A DNA stretch of 6,728 nucleotides from an uncultured Ruminococcus sp. (GTDB lineage Bacteria > Bacillota > Clostridia > Oscillospirales > Ruminococcaceae), in assembly GCA_900752785.1 (NCBI GenBank), contig CAADWP010000035.1:1-6728 (forward strand), read 5' to 3'. This document shows, piece after piece, positions 1-6,728 of this stretch (position 1 is the stretch's first letter; each line of letters starts with the position of its first letter). The notes under the pieces are model-generated. The model had not been told where the DNA came from, ran no database searches, and saw nothing but the letters and a program-made list of their open reading frames with translations. The translations under genes were made by a program, and so were the position numbers.

Positions 1-375
<375 letters not shown>

Positions 376-376
376 T

Positions 377-1369
377 TCAGTTCCTTTCCGTCCAAATCGT
401 AAGTTCTGTTCCGTCGGACTCGAAAACAATACTTCCGCACAAGTCGGTGCGGTAAATTTTATCGGTATATTCAGTAATTCTCTTAATTGCGGATTCGTTC
501 GGATGACCGTAGGAATTACCCGCTCCACAGGAAATTACGACATAATCGGGCGAGACTGCGCTAAGAAATTTTTTTGACGAGGAGGTGCTGCTGCCATGAT
601 GCCCCGCCTTATATACCGATGCATGGCGAATACGTCCGCTTGCAAGCATTTCAGCTTCCGCCGGGCTTTCCGCGTCTCCTGTCATAACGAAGCTGTTCTG
701 ACCGTGAGTAATAAAAATCCCTACAGAATAATTATTCAGATTTCCGTATTCTTCGCTGTTGGGAGAAATTATTTCCGCCGAAGCTTCCCCGAGAGCTAAT
801 ACTCGCCCTTCTTCAGCCTCGGTCATCCTGCACCTCTTATTTTCGCATGAATCAAGAAATTTCTCAAAAAATCTTGTCGTCGGAATATCTTTATCGGCAA
901 GATGAGGAATTATTACTTCTCCTATATCAAATTCGTCGATAATTTTATACATTCCGCCCATATGATCGGAATGAGGGTGAGTTGCAACAACATAGTCAAG
1001 ACGCTTCACTCCGGATTCCCTGAGATAGCGGATAACATGATCCGTTTTCTCGGATTCTCCGCAGTCTATCAGCATATTTGCGCCATTTGAGGAAACAAGG
1101 ATCGAATCTCCCTGCCCGACATCAATAAAATGGACGGAAAGATTACCATTGACCGCAATGTTCGGCTTATCTCCGCGCAGGAATCCCGCGACCAGAAGCA
1201 AGATAAGCGTTACTGCGGCAATAAATATCACCCCTTTGGGTATCTTCCTTTTTTGGTGCTGCTTTTTAAGCTCTTTTGCGAGAGCGGCGACTCGCTTTTT
1301 CTGTTCTTCGGTGAGGTCGATCCCGTATTTTTTCCTTTTACCCGAGATAAATCTGTTTCTCTCCGGCAT
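377..1369 (-). CDS. Membrane-anchored ComEC-like metallo-beta-lactamase-fold hydrolase
   Basis: A 330-residue protein. Residues 1-45 are charged and helical (DLTEEQKKRVAALAKELKKQ). A single membrane segment lies at about 46-64, preceded by KRK, so the N-terminus is probably cytoplasmic and the catalytic domain outside. The domain from about 77 carries SVHFIDVGQGDSILV (78-92), LIDCG (100-104), the metal-binding motif HPHSDH (131-136), TGD (230-232), AGHHGS (255-260) and YGHP (287-290). This set is typical of the hydrolase domain of ComEC/Rec2 found as a stand-alone protein, but the competence channel region is absent. In ComEC this domain is linked to nuclease activity on the non-transported DNA strand; here a surface nuclease or phosphodiesterase is only inferred. 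The ATG at 1369 has AGGCGGTG seven bases upstream. An alternative GTG at 1231-1229 overlaps the ygiQ stop as GTGA but would remove the cytoplasmic tail and has a poorly spaced ribosome binding site. Confidence 0.9.
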   Translation of the reverse strand: MPERNRFISGKRKKYGIDLTEEQKKRVAALAKELKKQHQKRKIPKGVIFIAAVTLILLLVAGFLRGDKPNIAVNGNLSVHFIDVGQGDSILVSSNGANMLIDCGESEKTDHVIRYLRESGVKRLDYVVATHPHSDHMGGMYKIIDEFDIGEVIIPHLADKDIPTTRFFEKFLDSCENKRCRMTEAEEGRVLALGEASAEIISPNSEEYGNLNNYSVGIFITHGQNSFVMTGDAESPAEAEMLASGRIRHASVYKAGHHGSSTSSSKKFLSAVSPDYVVISCGAGNSYGHPNESAIKRITEYTDKIYRTDLCGSIVFESDGTELTIWTERN

Positions 1370-3204
1370 TGTCTGTCACCGCCTTTTCCGATTTTTTTCG
1401 CTTTAACGGCAACGCTGTCGTCCACAAGGCATTTTGGCGAGGAGCCTATCAGGTCTCGGCGTCCCGCCGCTTTCAGCGCTTCAATTACAAGCTCTTTGTT
1501 CTGCGGTCGGAAATATTGCAGCAGCGCGCGCTGCATAGCCTTTTCCTTTGGAGTTTTCGGAACATATACTTTCTCCATTGTATACGGATCAAGCTCCGTG
1601 TAGAACATGGAAGTGGAGATCGTTCCGGGAGTAGGATAAAAATCCTGTACCTGTTCCGGACGAATATTATTTTCTTTAAGAAAAAGCGCCAGTTCTATCG
1701 CCTCACGGAGAGTGCTTCCGGGATGCGAGGACATAAGATAAGGGACGAGATACTGCTCCTTGCCGATACTTTTCGTGATCTCGAAAAATCGCTTTCTGAA
1801 AGCATTATACGCTTCTATATGCGGCTTGCCCATTTTATCCAGTACTGCCGCCGAGCAATGCTCCGGAGCGACTTTAAGCTGACCGCTGACGTGATATTTT
1901 ATCAGCTCGCGCATGAACTCGTCGTCCTTGTCCGCCATGAGATAGTCATACCGAATTCCCGAGCGGATAAAAACCCGCTTAACGCCCTTGATTTTGCGCA
2001 GCTTACGAAGCATACCGAGGTATTCGCGATGATCGGCTTTAAGAGCGGGACACGGCTTTGGAGCAAGACATTTCTTTCCCATGCAAAGCCCCTGACTAAG
2101 CTGTTTTTCGCAGGAGGTATGTCGGAAGTTTGCCGTCGGACCGCCTACATCGTGAATATATCCCTTAAAATCGGGCATTTTAGTAATACGTTCGGCTTCC
2201 GCAAGAACCGATTCCTCGCTTCGGCAGGTTATGCGCCTGCCCTGATGAAGCGCAATAGAGCAGAAATTACAGTAGCCGAAGCAGCCGCGGTTGTGAGTAA
2301 TTGAAAAGCGAACCTCCTCGATTCCCGGAACGCCCCCCAAAGCCTCATAGGAAGGATGATATCTCCTTGTATACGGCAGACTGTAAACATAGTCAAGTTC
2401 CTCGGAAGTAAGACTTTTCGCCGGAGGATTCTGCACAAGCATCATATTTCCATGCCGCTGTATCACTGTTTTTCCGTAGACTTCATCCTGCCAGTCGTAT
2501 TGTATTTTAGTCGCCTTTGCATATTCTGCCTTATTCACGCTTACCTGTTCAAAGGAGGGACACTGAGCCGCGCCTAAAGGCGTGTTTATCGGCTCTATCA
2601 TGTAACACGTTCCGCGTATATCGTGAATGCCGCGTATATTCTCGCCCTGTGAAAGTCTCGTGCAAAGCTCTTGTATCTGATGTTCGCCCATACCGTACAT
2701 CAGAAGATCCGCGCCGCTGTCAACAAGTATAGACGGTCTGACAGCGTCATCCCAATAGTCGTAATGGGCAAAACGGCGCAGCGACGCTTCAAGTCCGCCG
2801 ACAGCTATCGGCACATCTCCGAAATATTCGCGGAGCTTGCGGCAATAAACAATCACTGCACGGTCTGGACGTTTTCCCGCCGCGCCGCCTGCCGTATATG
2901 CGTCGTCGGAACGCTTCCGCTTTGCGGCAGTGTAATGTGCTACCATAGAATCAATATTTCCCGAGGTAACAAGAAAAGCATATTTCGGCGGTCCGAAACG
3001 TTTAAAATCGCGGTCGGTATGCCAATCGGGCTGTGAGATTATGCCGACCGTAAATCCCATAGCTTCGATCAGACGTGTAACTATAGCAGCACCGAAGCTC
3101 GGATGATCGACGTAAGCGTCGCCGGTTATGTAAATGAAATCGAACTGAGTTATCCCCTGCTCGTCCATTTCTTTTTTGGTTAAAGGAATAAATTTATCAT
3201 ACAT
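1228..3204 (-). CDS. ygiQ: YgiQ family radical SAM protein
   Basis: A protein of about 658 residues from the ATG at 3204-3202; an in-frame TTG two codons upstream (3210) is an alternative start (numbering below counts from it). The opening FIPLTKKEM and ITGDAYVDHPSFG (29-40) belong to the YgiQ N-terminal domain, followed by AVGGLEASLRR (136-146). The radical SAM motif is CFGYCNFC, Cys310, Cys314 and Cys317, which bind the 4Fe-4S cluster and S-adenosylmethionine. A second group, Cys367, Cys376, Cys381 and Cys387, could hold another metal centre. LKVAPEHCS (445-453) and FYPTPGT (524-530) are further family hallmarks, and the conserved C-terminal part ends near LIGSSPKCLV (587-596). The protein is presumably cytoplasmic; its reaction is unknown. 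The last 47 codons overlap the next gene out of frame and encode a Ser/Lys-rich tail unlike the rest of the protein. A one-base shift at the A7 run (1392-1398) would end it at 1376-1378 after KAKKNRKRR. Confidence 0.93.
   Translation of the reverse strand: MYDKFIPLTKKEMDEQGITQFDFIYITGDAYVDHPSFGAAIVTRLIEAMGFTVGIISQPDWHTDRDFKRFGPPKYAFLVTSGNIDSMVAHYTAAKRKRSDDAYTAGGAAGKRPDRAVIVYCRKLREYFGDVPIAVGGLEASLRRFAHYDYWDDAVRPSILVDSGADLLMYGMGEHQIQELCTRLSQGENIRGIHDIRGTCYMIEPINTPLGAAQCPSFEQVSVNKAEYAKATKIQYDWQDEVYGKTVIQRHGNMMLVQNPPAKSLTSEELDYVYSLPYTRRYHPSYEALGGVPGIEEVRFSITHNRGCFGYCNFCSIALHQGRRITCRSEESVLAEAERITKMPDFKGYIHDVGGPTANFRHTSCEKQLSQGLCMGKKCLAPKPCPALKADHREYLGMLRKLRKIKGVKRVFIRSGIRYDYLMADKDDEFMRELIKYHVSGQLKVAPEHCSAAVLDKMGKPHIEAYNAFRKRFFEITKSIGKEQYLVPYLMSSHPGSTLREAIELALFLKENNIRPEQVQDFYPTPGTISTSMFYTELDPYTMEKVYVPKTPKEKAMQRALLQYFRPQNKELVIEALKAAGRRDLIGSSPKCLVDDSVAVKAKKIGKGGDRQCRRETDLSRVKGKNTGSTSPKNRKSESPLSQKSLKSSTKKGRYPKG
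1377..1384 (-). promoter_or_regulatory. Ribosome binding site supporting the ATG of the MBL-fold gene
   Basis: AGGCGGTG, one mismatch from AGGAGGTG, ends 7 bases before the ATG at 1369. It supports the longer start, with its cytoplasmic tail, over the internal GTG at 1231. It lies inside the ygiQ reading frame as written. Confidence 0.65.
1392..1398 (-). other. A7 homopolymer at the ygiQ 3' end, possible slippage or indel site
   Basis: On the coding strand GCG is followed by seven A residues and TCGG. Read in the annotated frame, ygiQ continues to 1228. Reading one base back (or with eight A residues) gives AAT CGG AAA AGG CGG TGA, stopping at 1378-1376, six bases before the next gene's ATG. 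This restores ordinary operon spacing and a short basic tail (KAKKNRKRR). Confidence 0.5.
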
Positions 3205-3215
3205 ATACAAAGCTA

Positions 3216-3220
3216 TCCTC
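3216..3220 (-). promoter_or_regulatory. ygiQ ribosome binding site, ambiguous start
   Basis: GAGGA in the 21-base gap after ftsK lies 11 bases before the ATG at 3204 and 5 bases before an in-frame TTG at 3210. The distance suits the TTG slightly better, while codon preference favours the ATG; the two products differ by two residues. Confidence 0.6.
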
Positions 3221-3225
3221 TTAAT

Positions 3226-5748
3226 TTAATTCTGCATACGGCGCATTTTTCTCTCGTCAAACTGCATCTTGGACATAAGCACACGCCGCGGCTTTGCGCC
3301 CTCGCTCGGTCCGATAACGCCCATTTCTTCAAGCTCGTCCATTATTCTCGCAGCTTTTGCATAACCCAGCTTGAGCTTTCTTTGAAGCATAGTGGTTGAG
3401 AGCTGACCGCTGTTCACGGCAACCTCCATTGCACGTTCAATAAAATCCTCATCGCTGCCCGGAGCTGCTCCTTCAGACGTATCGTCACGGTCGCCCTTAG
3501 ACGTGGGAACGAAGCTCTCGACAGCCTCGATGATCTCCGTATCGTATTCGCCCTGAGCCTGAGCCTTGATGAAATCCAGCGTCGACACAATGTCCTTATT
3601 GGACGCGAAACAACCCTGAACGCGGATCGGCTTGCTCATTCCGATCGGCATATAAAGCATATCTCCGTTGCCGAGAAGCTTATCGGCACCTGCCATATCA
3701 ATGATAGTTCGGGAGTCGATCTGAGATTTTACGGACAGAGCGATTCGGCTCGGAATATTCGCCTTTATAAGACCCGTAATAACGTCGGTCGTAGGTCTTT
3801 GAGTTGCAACGACAAGATGCATACCTGCGGCACGTCCCATCTGCGCGAGACGACAGATCGAATCCTCGACCTCCTTGCCTGCAACGAGCATCATATCCGC
3901 AAGCTCGTCGATAAACACAACTATCTGCGGCATTGCGTCCATTTCCGCATTCTCATCGGCAAGAGCGTTATAGGATTTAAGATCGTTTGCGCCCAAATCG
4001 GCAAATGCGGAATAGCGGCGCATCATCTCGTTGACTGCCCAGTTAAGCGCTCCCGCAGCCTTTTTAGCCTCTATAACTATAGGAATAAGAAGATGCGGAA
4101 TCCCTTCAAAAACCTTAAATTCAACCATTTTCGGGTCAATAAGGATGAGCTTTACTTCGTTGGGCTTTGCATTATAGAGTATGCTCATGATGATAGAACG
4201 GGTGCAGACGGATTTACCCGAACCGGTAGTTCCCGCTATGATAACGTGAGGCATTTTCGCAATGTCACCGAGTATAATATTTCCCGTAATATCCTTGCCT
4301 ACCGCAAATGTAAGCTTGCTTTCGGAATCTCGGAAGCTTTGCGCCGAAAGAATCTCGCGGAGAGTTACCGTATCCTTTGTGCTGTTAGGTATCTCGATTC
4401 CTACTGCCGCTTTTCCAGGAACGGGAGCCTCGATACGTACTCCCTGTGCCGCGAGACTAAGAGCGATATCATCCTCAAGTCCCTTGATCTTCGATATTTT
4501 TACGCCTATACCCGGCTGTATCTCATAACGCGTTATAGAAGGTCCGCGGAAAATGTCCTTGATCTTGACCTCAACACCGAAGCTTCGCAGGGTATTTACG
4601 ATTATATCGGCTTTTTCGCGCATTTCTGCCGCAGCCTCCGCGCTGTTGGAAAATATGTGAGGCAGAGCAAGCAGCTCCAGACTCGGGAGGATATACTGCT
4701 TTTCAGGCTCCTTTTCCGGTATTATTTCGGGAGTCTTTTCCTCAGCGAATGCAATTTCCGTCTCAGGGGCGATCTCCTCGGAAGTATTGGGTTCGGGTTT
4801 TGAATTGCTTCCCGCCGCCCTGGAAATAAGAAATTCAAGTCCCTCGTCGATAAGCTCCTCACGCGCCGAAGCTTTTTTCGCATCTTTTTTACGTTCTCTT
4901 TCAATAAGCTTATCGGTAGGCAGCGGTATGTCGAGAGGAAATCCGCTGTCGGATTTATCGCCGCTCTGAACGTCGTTATTTATATGTACAGCCGCAGTCT
5001 CATGCCTGTCGGGACGCTTGCGGCTGTTGACGATCTCGATCGCTTCGAGATCCTTGTCGAAGCTCTTTTTTTCCTTGTCATCATCAACGTCATCGTCAAA
5101 CGCATCCTCAAAAGTTCCGCCCATAAGAAGATTCTGAAACCCTTCGACGAGATTTCCCATGAACTTAAAAGGCTTAGTCATAAGCTTAAAAAAATCTATA
5201 ATTCCAAGTCCTGAAAGCAGAATAACAAATACAAAGAACATCACCACGGTAATAATTCTTGCTCCGGTACATCCGAATACTTTTATAAGCAGTCCTGCAA
5301 TAACTACGCTGGCAACTCCTCCGCCTTTCAATGAAACGCCGTCACTGTAAAGCGACTTGAATTCAATCTCTCCCACAAAAAATATCTGTATCGCCGCACT
5401 GGTCAGAAACATCAGAGCAATTCCCCAGACAGCCCTTCCCGCAACACATTCCTGACTTTTATCCATGCCTATCTGAAAGGCAGTATAAATGAATATAAGA
5501 GGCACAAAAAATGCCGATACTCCAAACATACCCAGTAAAAATTTATGTATGGCATTCCAGCCGTCCGAGCCTGAGATCAGCACCATGAGTCCGGTCAAAA
5601 CACCCGCAGCAAACAGTATTACCGACCAGAATTGATTCTGCTCATTCTTCTGCTTTGAAGCGTCAGATTTTTTTGTTTCAACACGTTTTGCCGTCTCTCT
5701 TTTCTGAGGCTTAGGCGTTGAAGAAGTTCTTTTTTTAGGTTCAGCCAT
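3226..5748 (-). CDS. ftsK: FtsK/SpoIIIE family DNA translocase
   Basis: An 840-residue septal DNA pump that moves chromosomes during division or sporulation by ATP hydrolysis. After a Lys-rich cytoplasmic start (1-38), hydrophobic segments lie at about 41-59, 72-92, 104-124, 145-159 and 165-187, comparable to the membrane domain of SpoIIIE. Residues 213-350 form a charged, low-complexity linker starting with an Asp-rich patch (DDDVDDD). The alpha/beta motor follows: Walker A AGTTGSGKS at 505-513, Walker B VVFIDELAD at 610-618 (Asp614, Glu615), and ATQRPTTDVITGLIKANIPS at 648-667. The C-terminal winged-helix gamma domain (about 766-826, LSTTMLQRKLKLGYAKAARI) normally reads polar DNA sequences that set direction. 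Length is slightly above B. subtilis SpoIIIE. The ATG has GGAGG with a 5-base spacer. Its position directly after a tepA-like gene matches the Bacillus spoIIIE neighbourhood. Whether it serves division, sporulation or both cannot be told from sequence. Confidence 0.97.
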   Translation of the reverse strand: MAEPKKRTSSTPKPQKRETAKRVETKKSDASKQKNEQNQFWSVILFAAGVLTGLMVLISGSDGWNAIHKFLLGMFGVSAFFVPLIFIYTAFQIGMDKSQECVAGRAVWGIALMFLTSAAIQIFFVGEIEFKSLYSDGVSLKGGGVASVVIAGLLIKVFGCTGARIITVVMFFVFVILLSGLGIIDFFKLMTKPFKFMGNLVEGFQNLLMGGTFEDAFDDDVDDDKEKKSFDKDLEAIEIVNSRKRPDRHETAAVHINNDVQSGDKSDSGFPLDIPLPTDKLIERERKKDAKKASAREELIDEGLEFLISRAAGSNSKPEPNTSEEIAPETEIAFAEEKTPEIIPEKEPEKQYILPSLELLALPHIFSNSAEAAAEMREKADIIVNTLRSFGVEVKIKDIFRGPSITRYEIQPGIGVKISKIKGLEDDIALSLAAQGVRIEAPVPGKAAVGIEIPNSTKDTVTLREILSAQSFRDSESKLTFAVGKDITGNIILGDIAKMPHVIIAGTTGSGKSVCTRSIIMSILYNAKPNEVKLILIDPKMVEFKVFEGIPHLLIPIVIEAKKAAGALNWAVNEMMRRYSAFADLGANDLKSYNALADENAEMDAMPQIVVFIDELADMMLVAGKEVEDSICRLAQMGRAAGMHLVVATQRPTTDVITGLIKANIPSRIALSVKSQIDSRTIIDMAGADKLLGNGDMLYMPIGMSKPIRVQGCFASNKDIVSTLDFIKAQAQGEYDTEIIEAVESFVPTSKGDRDDTSEGAAPGSDEDFIERAMEVAVNSGQLSTTMLQRKLKLGYAKAARIMDELEEMGVIGPSEGAKPRRVLMSKMQFDERKMRRMQN

Positions 5749-5776
5749 TTTATCCTCCGTTGTTGTTCTGCACTTA

Positions 5777-5807
5777 GGCGCTGTACAAAGAATCTATGCA
5801 CAGCGCC
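5777..5807 (-). other. Hairpin in the tepA-ftsK gap
   Basis: GGCGCTGT (5777-5784) and ACAGCGCC (5800-5807) form a perfect 8-base GC-rich stem around a 15-base loop, in the 68-base gap starting 9 bases after the tepA stop. On the transcribed strand it is followed by TAAGTGCAGAACAACAA, not a U run, so it is not a standard intrinsic terminator. It may protect the tepA mRNA end, attenuate or be a processing site between the genes. Confidence 0.55.
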
Positions 5808-5816
5808 GTCTGCGGC

Positions 5817-6521
5817 TCATAAATATCTCTTTTCTGTATTTTCTATCATTTCATAAAGACAGTCCATAGCGTCGCTTAACCCGCCAAGTTCGTCTATAAG
5901 ACCTATTTCAACCGCCTTTTCTCCTTCAATGACGCTCCCCACATCAAGAACAAGTTCTTCGGTGTTCATCATCATCCTCCGAAAATCTTCCTCTTTTATT
6001 TTGCTGTTTCCGAGGACAAAATTAACTATTCTGTCCTGCATTTTATCGAAATATGAAAGCGTCTGCGGAACCCCGAGCACCGTCCCGTTCATGCGCACGG
6101 GATGTATCGTCATTGAAGCCGACGGTACGATAAACGAATGCTTTGCACAAACTGCAAGGGGGACGCCGATAGAATGTCCCCCTCCGACGACAAGAGAAAC
6201 TGTCGGAGTTTTCATCCCTGAAATCAGCTCGGCAATGGCAAGCCCCGCCTCAACATCTCCGCCGACAGTATTTAGAATTATAAGAAGCCCTTCAACGCTC
6301 CTGTCCTGCTCAATAGCTACCAATGCGGGGATTATATGTTCGTATTTTGTGGTTTTATTCTGTTCCGCCAGCACATAGTGCCCTTCGATCTGTCCGATGA
6401 CCGTCAGACAGTGAATAAGATGCTTGGCATTCTGCGATACGGTCTGCCCAAGCTTTTCCGCAAGCTCGGCTTCCTCAATTTTTTCTCCGGCAGCAGTCTT
6501 TTCATCATTATTATTTTCCAT
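5817..6521 (-). CDS. tepA: ClpP-fold serine peptidase, TepA type
   Basis: A 234-residue protein of the ClpP/crotonase superfamily. An acidic N-terminal stretch (1-35) with no signal peptide precedes the fold. IEGLL-type strand VEGLLIILNTVGGDVEAGLAIAE (76-98) provides the oxyanion-hole GG; GGGHSIGVPLA (113-123) places the nucleophile at Ser117; MTIHPV (137-142) gives His140; LVLDVG with Asp193 before the EKAVEIGLIDELGGL segment (201-215) is the likely third member of the triad. This arrangement matches B. subtilis TepA, the 'translocation-enhancing peptidase', described as a cytoplasmic peptidase acting on exported-protein signal peptides; some members are annotated simply as ClpP-like proteases. 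It is the first gene of the set. The ATG at 6521-6519 has AAAGGAG (6531-6537) nine bases upstream and a strong promoter about 65 bases upstream. All catalytic residues are present, so it is probably active. Confidence 0.93.
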   Translation of the reverse strand: MENNNDEKTAAGEKIEEAELAEKLGQTVSQNAKHLIHCLTVIGQIEGHYVLAEQNKTTKYEHIIPALVAIEQDRSVEGLLIILNTVGGDVEAGLAIAELISGMKTPTVSLVVGGGHSIGVPLAVCAKHSFIVPSASMTIHPVRMNGTVLGVPQTLSYFDKMQDRIVNFVLGNSKIKEEDFRRMMMNTEELVLDVGSVIEGEKAVEIGLIDELGGLSDAMDCLYEMIENTEKRYL

Positions 6522-6548
6522 TTTTATACGCTCCTTTGATTTTTCTGC

Positions 6549-6592
6549 ATTTATTATACGAAATAATCGGAAGCATATACATATTTATTATA
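6549..6592 (-). repeat. Direct repeat of the -10 sequence
   Basis: The 10-mer TATAATAAAT (minus strand) occurs exactly twice, at 6592-6583, where it includes the promoter -10, and at 6558-6549, inside the leader, 34 bases apart. The second copy has only a weak -35 match (TGTATA) at 17 bases, so it may be a secondary promoter, a pausing site or chance in AT-rich DNA. Confidence 0.4.
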
Positions 6593-6615
6593 ATCTTTTT
6601 TTACGATAAAGTCAA
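6587..6615 (-). promoter_or_regulatory. Vegetative (SigA-type) promoter for the tepA-ftsK gene set
   Basis: On the minus strand, TTGACT (6615-6610) and TATAAT (6592-6587) are separated by exactly 17 bases, an 11 of 12 match to the SigA consensus. Transcription would start near 6580, giving a leader of about 58 bases before the tepA ATG. It is the only strong promoter seen and probably drives the whole leftward set. Confidence 0.88.
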
Positions 6616-6622
6616 GACAATG

Positions 6623-6636
6623 CTGTAATATTGCAG
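6623..6636. promoter_or_regulatory. Near-perfect 14-base dyad upstream of the -35 box
   Basis: CTGTAATATTGCAG is a dyad with a single mismatched pair, centred about 14 bases upstream of the tepA -35 box. It could be an operator for a dimeric regulator. It also contains TGC-TGTAAT (6621-6629), which resembles an extended -10 on the plus strand. No known binding-site family was recognised. Confidence 0.3.
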
Positions 6637-6650
6637 AATTTATATGTTGG

Positions 6651-6672
6651 TTTGTCAATGATGTGAGACAAA
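6651..6672. promoter_or_regulatory. Inverted repeat TTTGTC-N10-GACAAA
   Basis: Perfect 6-base arms at 6651-6656 and 6667-6672 flank ten bases. On the minus strand one arm contains TTGACA (6658-6653), a perfect -35 hexamer, but the hexamer 17 bases further on, TGCAAT, is a poor -10. It may be an operator or a weak second promoter; no regulator family was recognised. Confidence 0.3.
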
Positions 6673-6721
6673 TTAAATCAAAAAACTTGACCGTAATTAA
6701 GGAAAGCCTTGATGTAATCGG

Positions 6722-6727
6722 AAGGAG
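6722..6727 (+). promoter_or_regulatory. Possible ribosome binding site of a divergent gene outside the window
   Basis: AAGGAG in the last bases of the window matches the Shine-Dalgarno consensus on the plus strand. No start codon lies within reach before the edge, so a rightward gene beginning just beyond 6728 is suggested but not shown. Confidence 0.3.
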
Positions 6728-6728
6728 A

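Noticed and set aside
376..528. Longer DUF3006 start at 528
   Set aside because: The extra 51 residues overlap the conserved C-terminus of the metallo-hydrolase out of frame; the ATG at 375 sits one base after that gene's stop, has a ribosome binding site, and gives the usual DUF3006 opening.
1369..2304. Plus-strand open frame of 311 codons opposite ygiQ
   Set aside because: It is antisense to the conserved radical SAM region, has no recognisable domain, and no separate promoter or good ribosome binding site was seen.
3799..4803. Plus-strand open frame of 334 codons opposite ftsK
   Set aside because: It lies entirely within the well-supported ftsK motor domain on the other strand, shows no recognisable domain, and its composition is that expected of an antisense shadow.
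5074..5108. Repetitive TCATC/TCGTC stretch inside ftsK as a possible repeat element
   Set aside because: It encodes the Asp-rich patch of the FtsK linker (around residues 214-224), so codon repetition explains it.
5777..5807. Reading the tepA-ftsK hairpin as an intrinsic terminator
   Set aside because: The stem is not followed by a run of U on the transcribed strand, and no separate ftsK promoter was found in the gap.
6687..6718. Plus-strand promoter from TTGACC to TGTAAT
   Set aside because: The spacer is 20 bases, too long, and no better -10 occurs at 16-18 bases.

Overview
The window holds six tightly packed genes, all on the minus strand, reading from right to left. They are: a ClpP-fold peptidase of the TepA type (5817-6521), an FtsK/SpoIIIE DNA translocase (3226-5748), a YgiQ-type radical SAM protein (1228-3204), a membrane-anchored ComEC-like metallo-beta-lactamase-fold hydrolase (377-1369), a small DUF3006 protein (157-375), and the first 54 residues of a HI0933/BaiN-type flavoprotein that runs off the left edge (1-164). 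Moderate GC, strong AGGAGG-type ribosome binding sites and a tepA-spoIIIE-like gene order point to a Firmicute. The YgiQ and ComEC-like/DUF3006 neighbours suggest a clostridial lineage, perhaps Ruminococcaceae/Oscillospiraceae. The lineage is inferred from gene content and style, not from a search.

Layout: the 207 bases to the right of tepA (6522-6728) carry a near-consensus vegetative promoter (TTGACT, 17-base spacer, TATAAT) directed leftward into tepA. Upstream of it lie two small dyads, and a Shine-Dalgarno-like AAGGAG on the plus strand touches the right edge, which hints at a divergent gene outside the window. Gaps between the genes are small: 68 bases with a hairpin (tepA-ftsK), 21 bases (ftsK-ygiQ), a 142-base overlap (ygiQ-MBL), 1 base (MBL-DUF3006) and an 8-base overlap (DUF3006-flavoprotein). 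No convincing terminator is visible inside the set, so one long operon is the simplest reading.

The gene functions look like housekeeping rather than a dedicated defence or mobile system: cytoplasmic proteolysis, chromosome pumping at the septum, an iron-sulfur radical SAM enzyme, a probable surface hydrolase with its small partner, and a flavin oxidoreductase. The most notable feature is the ygiQ 3' end. As written, the gene reads 142 bases into the next gene and ends with a low-complexity basic tail. A one-base shift at a run of seven A residues (plus-strand T run 1392-1398) would instead stop translation at 1376-1378, six bases before the next start codon. That suggests a recent indel, slippage, or a homopolymer error in the sequence. 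No previously undescribed multi-gene system could be supported.
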